Shown: one piece after another, positions 1-5,414 of the stretch
Layout: each line of letters opens with the position of its first letter
How positions within the stretch are numbered: the first letter of the stretch is position 1
Source of the DNA: an uncultured Erysipelotrichaceae bacterium
GTDB lineage: Bacteria; Bacillota_I; Bacilli_A; RF39; UBA660
Direction: 5' to 3'
DNA: 5,414 nucleotides
Assembly (NCBI GenBank): GCA_902772675.1
Contig: CACYBN010000123.1
Coordinates: forward strand, 1 to 5,414
Translations under genes and position numbers: made by a program
The notes under the pieces: generated by a model
The model's database searches: none
The model's input: only the letters and a program-made list of their open reading frames with translations
Told to the model about the DNA's origin: nothing

Positions 1-1571
1 ACTTTCATAGCATCGATAATCATCTTTTTACTAGTAGTATTAGGAATATAATTATATAATTCTAATTTTGATCTTTCATCAAATATTATTTGATCAGAAC
101 CAGCTAAATATAATTTTTGAATAGATACTAATTCACTATCTTCATCTCTAGAACTAAACATTATATCTTTAGCTATATTATAGAATGAAAGAATAGTATC
201 TCTAGCCATGTTAGTATCTAAGTTATTAGAAATAGTATCTAATATTTTATAAACATCTGAGATTGAATTAATATTTTTAGCTTTATTAATAATTCCTTGA
301 ATAACTAATTGTTGGTTTTGACCTCTTACAAAGTCGTTTCTTACTCCTTGAGTATATTCTTTACTAGAACATTTCTTAGCATTAGATTTTCTGTTACGTG
401 CAAGTGCTAAAGCTTGTTCACCGTTTAATGTTTGTTTTCCTTTTTTTACATAGATTGTATTTTCACCCCATTTTCTCTTACTGTTTTGTTCACAGAAAGA
501 ATAAGGTACATCTACTTCAACTCCACCTAAAGCATCTACTAGATTAACTAATCCAGTGAAGTTGATTTTAGCATAATAGTCTATTTCTAATCCAAAATAA
601 TTTTCAACTGTCTTTATTACACATTTAGCTCCATGAGAAGCAGCATGTGTTATTTTATTTTCTTTATTACTCATACAAGAAATAGGTACATAACTATCTC
701 TTGGAATACTTAACATTGTTGCATTTAATGTAGTAGGGTTAAATGTAATTAACATTATAGAATCTCCATTAAATGAATTAGCATTTTTAAGACCATTAGC
801 GGTAGAATCTACACCCATAAGTAATACAGTAAATGGTTCAGATACATCTTTAGATGATCCTTTTAGACCAACTTCTTCTTTAGTTTCTTCTTTTTGAGAA
901 GTAGTCAATATCTTAGTTTGTTCTTCTAAATCTTCATATTCATCATGATTACTATATATTTCTACATAGTTGCTAGGTAAGAATATATAGTCTACATTTT
1001 TATTTAATAAATCACTAATTGCTGTTTGATAGTCATCATATTCTACTAATGAGTTCCTCTTTAATAGATTGTTCTTTTGAAGTATTTCCATAGGTAATAC
1101 ATAAAACTCTGTATTATCTTTATCAGCACCAATACCTATCTTTGAATTTCTAATTTTAGAAACATCACTAATAGGATTAGAAGATAGAGTAACTAAAGCT
1201 GTACTTGAAGTTACTGTCTTCTTATTCATGTTATCTAATTTTGATAATACTTTATTAATAGTAAATCCTCCAAATAAGAAGACTGCTATCATTATTAGAA
1301 TTAAGATTCTTTTAAATATTTTCTTTACTCTTGTTTTCTTCTTTTTACTTCTAAATAGATTAACTATCATTATTAAGTTGATAAATACAGCGACACCAAT
1401 AACTGTATATCTTAATAAGTTTTCAATATTTTTTAATTCTAATAAAGAACGTATAAAGAATATGGAAGCACCAATTGAAGCAAGAATAAAGAAAATATCT
1501 ATAATAAAGGATCTTCTTCTTCTTTTCTTTTCTTTAAGCATTAGTTCTCTCTCATTTTGTCTGCTTCTCAT
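1..1571 (-). CDS. LCP (LytR-CpsA-Psr) family glycopolymer transferase with SBP-like domain, 3' part outside window
   Basis: LCP enzymes move polyprenyl-linked glycopolymers, such as teichoic acid or capsule, onto peptidoglycan at the outer membrane face (family knowledge). The reading frame is open from the ATG at 1571 to the left edge: 523 codons plus two bases, with no stop. Seen: basic N-terminus; three membrane helices about 21-40, 52-73 and 86-103; an extracellular region about 122-240 resembling half of a periplasmic binding protein (SKIGIGADKDN, NKNVDYIFLPSNY); LCP domain from about 246, with LLMGVDS, GDSIMLITFNP, LSIPRDSYVPI, LVDALGGVEVDVPY, LNGEQALALARNR and RNDFVRGQNQQ. Expected phosphate-binding arginines Arg291, Arg392 and Arg394 are present. 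The usual Arg before the SD(T) motif is Asn268. Cysteines 299/317 and 360/401 may pair. The start is chosen by GGAGG seven bases upstream. It lies two bases after the preceding stop, so it is in the same operon. LCP identity is very secure; the specific polymer is unknown. Confidence 0.96.
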   Translation of the reverse strand, partial: MRSRQNERELMLKEKKRRRRSFIIDIFFILASIGASIFFIRSLLELKNIENLLRYTVIGVAVFINLIMIVNLFRSKKKKTRVKKIFKRILILIMIAVFLFGGFTINKVLSKLDNMNKKTVTSSTALVTLSSNPISDVSKIRNSKIGIGADKDNTEFYVLPMEILQKNNLLKRNSLVEYDDYQTAISDLLNKNVDYIFLPSNYVEIYSNHDEYEDLEEQTKILTTSQKEETKEEVGLKGSSKDVSEPFTVLLMGVDSTANGLKNANSFNGDSIMLITFNPTTLNATMLSIPRDSYVPISCMSNKENKITHAASHGAKCVIKTVENYFGLEIDYYAKINFTGLVNLVDALGGVEVDVPYSFCEQNSKRKWGENTIYVKKGKQTLNGEQALALARNRKSNAKKCSSKEYTQGVRNDFVRGQNQQLVIQGIINKAKNINSISDVYKILDTISNNLDTNMARDTILSFYNIAKDIMFSSRDEDSELVSIQKLYLAGSDQIIFDERSKLELYNYIPNTTSKKMIIDAMK

Positions 1572-1573
1572 TA

Positions 1574-3187
1574 TTAATCCTCCATATTATCGATATTTTC
1601 TTTTCTTGTCTTTTTCTTTCTAGTTTTCTTTTTTATATTTTTATTAGTTTCTTCACTTATAGCTTCTTCGATAGCATCAACTAACACATTAGTATCTGAA
1701 GTATTAGTATTATTTATTCTTTTTAATTCTTCTGCTGTATCTTTAGCAAGTTTTTCTTTTGTTTTTTCTAATTCTTTTTCACGTTCTTCTTTCTCTTTTA
1801 ATTCTTTTTTTGAAAGAAGATCATCTTTTGTAAATTCTAATTCTTCTTCATCTAAATTGTTATCTTCTAATTCTTGTTGTTTTTCATTAGTCTCTGCTAC
1901 TTGAACAGTGCTTTTCTTCTTTTTACTAAATATTAATACTAATAAAAGAATGATATATGTTAATAAGATAAATCCTAATAAACCTAAAATTATATATTTA
2001 TATAATTCTTCTTTAGAATCTTTATTTACTGTTTCTTTAACTATTGTATCACTTTTTAAATACTTTTGAACAGTTTCTTCATCTTTATCAAATGAATAGA
2101 TAGATTCTTTCCCAGTTTCTAGATTTATAGCATAGAAATATAAATAATTATTATTTTCTAGTTTATACATAGTTACTTTTCTATCATTTATTGTAATATC
2201 TTCTTTGTTTTTATAATTTTCTATTTCTTTATCTTTAATATATAAACTTAATGATTTAAAAGTATATTGATTATATTCTATATAACTATTATTTTTATTA
2301 TCATATTCATACAATTTTATATTTCCATCTTTATTTTTAAGACCTACTAAAGTAATATTAGCATTTTCATTATATAAAGTAGGTACTTCTACATCATTTA
2401 TTTTAGTAGTACTTTCTTTAAAATTAGTTCCTGGAGAAGTTAATAATTTTGATTTTCTAACTACTGTATATTCTTCATTATTTAAATTTACTTTAATTGG
2501 ATCTAATTCTTTAACTTTAGCAGTAATTGTATATGTTCTACTTGAACCGTTTTGAGCAGTTACTACTACTTTAATTATATTTGTTCCATCTTCTACTGAT
2601 ACTTTTCCTAATCCTTCAACAGAAGCTTTAGAATCTGCTTTAGATCCTTTTATATTAATTTCTTCAGTATTAGGAGGTAATTCTACAGTATAAGATGTAA
2701 CTGTTTTATTAAAAGCTGGAGATAGAGTACCTTCTTCAACTTTTAATCCAGATAAATAATTATTATTTGAATAAGATGCTTCTAGTTCAGATTGTGTTAT
2801 TATTTTAACAGATTTAGAACCACTTTTAGAAGAGTAAACCTCTCCATCACTAGATCTAGCATTTACTTTTACTGTAGCAGTACCAGATTTTTTAGCTTTG
2901 AATTTCCAAGTTAAAGTTTTTGCTTTAATACCTTCTAGTGGAATAGTATTAGATGTATTACCACTAGTTATTTGTAATAAATTAGAATTGTATGAAATAT
3001 CATATTCTAAAGCAAATAAATTTTTATCAGATTTAATAGTTGCTGTAAAAGTAACAGTATTACCTACAACTACTGTACTTTTATCAGCTTTAACTGTAAC
3101 ACTAGTAGATAGTGCATCTACTTTATGAGTAGATAATATTAATATAAATCCTAATAATATGTTAAATAATATCTTTTTCTTCTTCAT
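1574..3187 (-). CDS. Membrane-anchored cohesin-like / cadherin-like beta-sandwich protein with charged cytoplasmic tail
   Basis: Probable surface anchor for the dockerin-bearing hydrolase encoded just upstream. Seen in the 537 residues: signal peptide about 1-25 (KVDA/L); cohesin-like domain about 27-130, with VVVGNTVTFTATIKS, the ALEYDISYNSNLLQITSG strand pattern and a terminal GTATVKV strand; cadherin-like beta-sandwich about 143-226 (YLSGLKVEEG, TSYTVELP, AQNGSSRTYTIT); an unrecognised beta-rich, Tyr/Asn/Lys-rich domain about 230-393; one membrane helix about 397-420 followed by SKKKK, giving an outside-to-inside topology; and a cytoplasmic tail 421-537. The tail has a Glu/Lys coiled-coil-like helix about 457-490 and a Lys/Arg-rich end about 519-530. 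There are no cysteines, unlike both neighbours. The start is supported by TAGGAG six bases upstream. The first domain could be another Ig-like or Big fold rather than a true cohesin; its first place on the chain and the adjacent dockerin gene favour cohesin. The function of 230-393 and of the tail is unknown. Confidence 0.92.
   Translation of the reverse strand: MKKKKILFNILLGFILILSTHKVDALSTSVTVKADKSTVVVGNTVTFTATIKSDKNLFALEYDISYNSNLLQITSGNTSNTIPLEGIKAKTLTWKFKAKKSGTATVKVNARSSDGEVYSSKSGSKSVKIITQSELEASYSNNNYLSGLKVEEGTLSPAFNKTVTSYTVELPPNTEEINIKGSKADSKASVEGLGKVSVEDGTNIIKVVVTAQNGSSRTYTITAKVKELDPIKVNLNNEEYTVVRKSKLLTSPGTNFKESTTKINDVEVPTLYNENANITLVGLKNKDGNIKLYEYDNKNNSYIEYNQYTFKSLSLYIKDKEIENYKNKEDITINDRKVTMYKLENNNYLYFYAINLETGKESIYSFDKDEETVQKYLKSDTIVKETVNKDSKEELYKYIILGLLGFILLTYIILLLVLIFSKKKKSTVQVAETNEKQQELEDNNLDEEELEFTKDDLLSKKELKEKEEREKELEKTKEKLAKDTAEELKRINNTNTSDTNVLVDAIEEAISEETNKNIKKKTRKKKTRKENIDNMED
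1579..1583 (-). promoter_or_regulatory. Ribosome binding site of the LCP gene, inside the end of the cohesin-like gene
   Basis: GGAGG on the minus strand lies within the last sense codons (Met-Glu-Asp) of the cohesin-like gene and seven bases before the LCP ATG at 1571. The upstream TAA stop (1576-1574) is two bases from that ATG. This arrangement implies translational coupling and fixes the LCP start over the internal Met11. Confidence 0.85.
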
Positions 3188-3193
3188 AATTTA

Positions 3194-3199
3194 CTCCTA
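3194..3199 (-). promoter_or_regulatory. Ribosome binding site overlapping the upstream stop codon
   Basis: The sequence TAGGAG carries both the TAG stop of the dockerin-hydrolase gene (3199-3197) and the Shine-Dalgarno sequence of the cohesin-like gene, six bases before its ATG at 3187. Ribosomes ending the first gene are therefore positioned to start the second, which suggests translational coupling and matched production of the two proposed partners. Confidence 0.85.
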
Positions 3200-5317
3200 T
3201 GATTGAGAAATATTAGATACTTTTAACAAATGTTTTTGAACTTTTGCTAAGTCTACTATATCTATCTTTCCATCTTTATTAACATCTGCTGATGTATAGT
3301 AACCACCGTTTAAAGTAGTTTGTTTTAATAAGTATTTTTGTAATCTAGCTAAGTCTACTATAGAAATATTACCATCTCCATTTAAATCACCATATATTAC
3401 TACAATATAAGTATTAGATTTATTATTTGAAGTAATAGTAATTTTATCACCAGTTACTAAAGAACCACTAGTTTTTGCTTTATCATTATTATTAGTAATT
3501 GTAATACTTGCATATGAATTAGCTTTTTGAAACTTAGAAATACTTCCTTCTACAGTAGAACCTAAAGTAACATTATATAAATAATTAGATTTAACTTTAT
3601 ATCCAGAACCTAATACTGTTTCTTCTGGAGTTAAATAATTAATAGTAGGTTGATCATTATTTGTATTAGTACCAGTATTAGTATTTCCAGTATTATCATT
3701 GTTATTGTTGTTGTTATTATCATTTCCTGTATTAGTATTTGTACTAGTATTAGTTACTTTAAATGTAATTGTATAAGTTTTAGTACTTCCATTTTGTGCT
3801 TTAACAACAACTGTTCTTCTATCACCATTATTAGCTATATTAAATGTTCCATTACCTGTAATTGTTGAAGTAGATGCAACAGCTGTAGATGCAATAGTTA
3901 CGTTTCCTGGATTAGCTATTGTAACAGTATATGAAGTATCTGCTCCATCAAAGTTAGTTACTGAAGAACCATTAACTTTTAATGTTTTTAAATAGTTATT
4001 AGGATTTCCAGTAGCAGGTAATGAAGTAGAAGTAGGTATTCCATCATATATAGGAATTTGGAAAACTATTGGATAGTCAATTATTCCCATACTCTTATAA
4101 GAATTATAAGTAGTAGATGATGAAGATACTACTGCTTTTACATTAGTCATATATTGATGATAATAATTTATATTTTTAGATTTAGAAGATGTATTCCATT
4201 TTTGGAAATATGGAGTATTTTGATATATGTTTATATATCCATTAGCAATCCATTTAGCTCCTAAAGTTATAGCTTTTTCTTTTGTATTCCATCCTTGAGC
4301 TTTAGCATATTTTAATCCGTTACATACTGGTTTAGTTCCAGATGTAGCTTGAATATTGTAGAAATTATAATATCCAGTATAATCTACGTCACAAAATGAA
4401 CTTGTTTTACCGCTAGTAGCATATCCGCTAGATAAACCAACCTCTTGTCTTGTTAATGCTGCTAAATAGATAGGAGATACATTATATGACTTAGCAGCAG
4501 TTATATAATGTTTATTTATATCTTTATAAAAGTCTGTATATAAAATAGCGTTTACTGCATCAATAGTTTGATAAGAACTATAATAATTTAAATCTTCAAA
4601 CATAAATACATTAGATTCATTTAACCAGTTTCTAGGATCCATATAATAAGCTATAGTTTTTTCACTAGCTTGGAACCATGTAGATCCATCTTTAGCTTTA
4701 AATTTATTAGTATACCAATCATAGTTTCCATCTGCAGTAGATAAATATCCTTGAGTAGAACTACTAGTTGATTGATATAAACTTCTACCTGATACATTTT
4801 CATTTTTTAAAGTAGTAGACCAATTGTCTCTAGACTTAACTCCTACAAATACCCAGTTAGGATGTTTAGCATGTAGAGATTTTAATTTAGTTTTATATGA
4901 TTCAGGAAAACCTTGTTTATTTAAATAAGCATCAAATTCTGCATCAGTCATTTTACTAATATCAGATTTAGGTATTTCTTGATTAGTTGGTTCTTGAGTA
5001 GGTGTAGAAAGTAATTCAATATATCTACTACAAACATATCCTGTATAACTAGAATAAGTTACATTATACCAAATACCTGTAGAACATCCATTAGAACCAT
5101 CACTAGTTTTAGTGTTAGTAGAATTAACTGTTACTGTTTTATTATATGGAATAGTAGTTTTAACTGAATATGTTGTACCAGCACCATTTCTCATTGATAA
5201 TCCATTAGTAGCCATAACTCTTCCTGATTGAGCAGCAAAAGCTATCCTACAATTTATTGAAAAAACAGATACAAATATTATTAATAATAGTGTAGTGTTT
5301 ATAATTTTCTTCTTCAT
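3197..5317 (-). CDS. Secreted SH3b / beta-N-acetylglucosaminidase with C-terminal type I dockerin
   Basis: This is a predicted exported peptidoglycan hydrolase that cleaves the glycan chain next to N-acetylglucosamine (family knowledge). Seen in the 706 residues: signal peptide about 1-29 (MKKK, hydrophobic core, AFA-A cleavage site); bacterial SH3 domain about 31-101 (GLSMRNGAG, GYVCSRYIEL); a linker with the FPESYK...LHAKHPNWVFVGV pattern common in this enzyme group, about 118-165; glucosaminidase domain about 265-395 with the likely catalytic Glu292 in TRQEVG, then YYNFYNI, GAKWIANGYIN and YHQYMTNV; cadherin-like beta-sandwich about 441-521; Asn/Thr-rich linker about 523-556; small beta module about 557-640; dockerin about 641-700 with two complete Ca-binding loops (D644-N646-D648-N650-D655 and D678-N680-D682-K684-D689). 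Cys78/Cys96 and Cys309/Cys332 could form disulfides. The start is fixed by AGGGGAG six bases upstream. It is the first gene of the operon; the next gene encodes the probable cohesin partner. Domain calls are firm; the exact bond cleaved is inferred. Confidence 0.96.
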   Translation of the reverse strand: MKKKIINTTLLLIIFVSVFSINCRIAFAAQSGRVMATNGLSMRNGAGTTYSVKTTIPYNKTVTVNSTNTKTSDGSNGCSTGIWYNVTYSSYTGYVCSRYIELLSTPTQEPTNQEIPKSDISKMTDAEFDAYLNKQGFPESYKTKLKSLHAKHPNWVFVGVKSRDNWSTTLKNENVSGRSLYQSTSSSTQGYLSTADGNYDWYTNKFKAKDGSTWFQASEKTIAYYMDPRNWLNESNVFMFEDLNYYSSYQTIDAVNAILYTDFYKDINKHYITAAKSYNVSPIYLAALTRQEVGLSSGYATSGKTSSFCDVDYTGYYNFYNIQATSGTKPVCNGLKYAKAQGWNTKEKAITLGAKWIANGYINIYQNTPYFQKWNTSSKSKNINYYHQYMTNVKAVVSSSSTTYNSYKSMGIIDYPIVFQIPIYDGIPTSTSLPATGNPNNYLKTLKVNGSSVTNFDGADTSYTVTIANPGNVTIASTAVASTSTITGNGTFNIANNGDRRTVVVKAQNGSTKTYTITFKVTNTSTNTNTGNDNNNNNNNDNTGNTNTGTNTNNDQPTINYLTPEETVLGSGYKVKSNYLYNVTLGSTVEGSISKFQKANSYASITITNNNDKAKTSGSLVTGDKITITSNNKSNTYIVVIYGDLNGDGNISIVDLARLQKYLLKQTTLNGGYYTSADVNKDGKIDIVDLAKVQKHLLKVSNISQS
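3218..3397 (-). repeat. Duplicated dockerin half-repeats, 34 codons apart
   Basis: The two calcium-loop/helix halves of the dockerin (residues 644-665 and 678-699) are near copies: D-x-N-x-D-G-x-I-x-IVDLA-x-x-QK-x-LLK in each. At the DNA level a 15-base stretch, GCTAAGTCTACTATA on the plus strand, is identical at 3246-3260 and 3348-3362, 102 bases apart. The internal symmetry is that of a canonical type I dockerin, which in known cases can bind cohesin in two orientations. Confidence 0.9.
3650..3751 (-). repeat. Asn/Thr-rich low-complexity linker with an AAT/AAC trinucleotide run
   Basis: This segment encodes residues about 523-556 of the hydrolase, made almost only of Asn, Thr, Gly and Asp. 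Its core is seven consecutive Asn codons (3718-3698, a mixture of AAT and AAC). It separates the catalytic and cadherin-like part from the dockerin-bearing end, so it probably acts as a flexible spacer. Trinucleotide runs of this kind can change length in frame by slippage. Confidence 0.85.
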
Positions 5318-5323
5318 ATTTAT

Positions 5324-5330
5324 CTCCCCT
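5324..5330 (-). promoter_or_regulatory. Strong ribosome binding site of the glucosaminidase gene
   Basis: AGGGGAG on the minus strand ends six bases before the ATG at 5317. It fixes this start and indicates efficient translation of the first gene of the operon. Confidence 0.85.
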
Positions 5331-5350
5331 TTTAGAGTATATTACTTCAT

Positions 5351-5379
5351 ATTATATTTTAACTTAAAATGCAATTTAA
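5351..5379 (-). promoter_or_regulatory. Probable sigma-A-type promoter of the three-gene operon
   Basis: On the minus strand a perfect -10 box TATAAT (5356-5351) lies 17 bases downstream of a weak -35 box TTAAAT (5379-5374, three of six consensus bases). Transcription would begin around 5340-5346, leaving a leader of roughly 25 bases before the ATG at 5317. The -10 and the spacing are good, but in such A+T-rich DNA a chance match is possible. No other convincing promoter is visible between the three genes. Confidence 0.5.
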
Positions 5380-5381
5380 GT
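5362..5381. promoter_or_regulatory. 7-bp inverted repeat in the promoter, possible operator
   Basis: ACTTAAA (5362-5368), six bases, then TTTAAGT (5375-5381) form a perfect dyad. It covers the proposed -35 box and half of the spacer, where a repressor would block RNA polymerase. The arms are A+T-rich and only 7 bp long, so this could be chance. It is too weak and lacks a T tract, so it is not a terminator. Confidence 0.3.
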
Positions 5382-5414
5382 CCATGTGGTATAAGTATTT
5401 TAATATAGTATAGA

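Larger units (their letters stand above)
5318..5414. other. Leader and upstream non-coding region
   Basis: These 97 bases up to the right edge hold the promoter, inverted repeat and ribosome binding site listed separately. The only open frames are of 8-9 codons on each strand, without ribosome binding sites. No terminator of an upstream gene and no riboswitch-like fold can be seen. Confidence 0.6.

Noticed and set aside
1..1571. Transcriptional regulator (older 'LytR regulator' naming of the LCP family)
   Set aside because: The protein has three membrane helices and an extracellular LCP domain with no DNA-binding domain; the family is now known as glycopolymer transferases.
1228..1623. 131-codon plus-strand open frame with hydrophobic stretches
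   Set aside because: It is antisense to the membrane-helix region of the LCP gene and the end of the cohesin-like gene. Its hydrophobic, Ile/Leu/Phe-rich make-up is what the complement of A+T-rich Lys/Ile codons gives, and both overlapped genes have clear family signatures.
2898..3128. 76-codon plus-strand open frame
   Set aside because: It is antisense to the signal peptide and cohesin-like domain of the anchor gene. It has no recognisable domain, and the opposite strand is convincing coding sequence.
3691..3745. Possible CRISPR-like or tandem repeat array
   Set aside because: The periodicity is only three bases and follows Asn/Thr codons in a long open frame; there are no spaced, conserved repeat units.
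3650..3868. 72-codon plus-strand open frame rich in Ile, Ser and Cys
   Set aside because: It is the complement of the Asn/Thr repeat linker and the end of the cadherin-like domain; its low-complexity composition is a mirror of that repeat.
3197..5317. Cellulosomal enzyme
   Set aside because: Despite the dockerin, the catalytic part is a peptidoglycan glucosaminidase with an SH3b domain, and no cellulase, CBM or scaffoldin sequence is present in the window.
5384..5413. Short plus-strand open frame, ATG to TAG, nine codons
   Set aside because: It is too short and has no ribosome binding site. The similar eight-codon frame on the minus strand from the same region overlaps the proposed promoter.

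Overview
The window is very A+T-rich and almost fully coding. Three genes all lie on the minus strand, so they read from the right edge to the left edge. The organism is most likely an uncultured, low-G+C, Gram-positive-type bacterium of the Bacillota, perhaps an intestinal Bacilli/RF39-like lineage. Reasons are strong GGAGG-type ribosome binding sites, Lys/Asn-rich proteins with short signal peptides, a peptidoglycan glucosaminidase of Firmicutes type, and an LCP (LytR-CpsA-Psr) glycopolymer transferase. Trp is encoded by TGG and the genes end in TAG and TAA, so nothing points to the Mycoplasma code. The taxon is inferred from style and was not tested.

Layout from upstream to downstream: (1) 5318-5414 is non-coding leader with a plausible sigma-A promoter, a 7-bp inverted repeat inside it, and a strong Shine-Dalgarno sequence. 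(2) 5317-3197 encodes a secreted 706-residue peptidoglycan hydrolase: signal peptide, SH3b domain, beta-N-acetylglucosaminidase, cadherin-like beta-sandwich, Asn/Thr linker, a small beta module and a C-terminal type I dockerin. (3) 3187-1574 encodes a 537-residue single-pass membrane protein: signal peptide, N-terminal cohesin-like domain, cadherin-like beta-sandwich, an unrecognised beta-rich domain, one membrane helix and a highly charged cytoplasmic tail. (4) 1571 to the left edge encodes the first 523 residues of an LCP protein with three membrane helices and an extra, substrate-binding-protein-like domain before the LCP domain. Its C-terminus is outside the window.

The genes are separated by only 9 and 2 bases, and the ribosome binding sites of genes 2 and 3 overlap the end of the preceding gene, so the three are almost certainly one translationally linked operon. 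The central hypothesis is a small membrane-tethered cell-wall remodelling system. The dockerin of the secreted autolysin would plug into the cohesin-like domain of the membrane protein encoded next door, holding the hydrolase at the membrane/wall interface. The LCP protein made from the same transcript would attach glycopolymers to the wall being remodelled. This is a non-cellulosomal, one-enzyme/one-anchor use of the cohesin-dockerin pair. The dockerin assignment is very strong; the cohesin assignment is by pattern and is the step to test.
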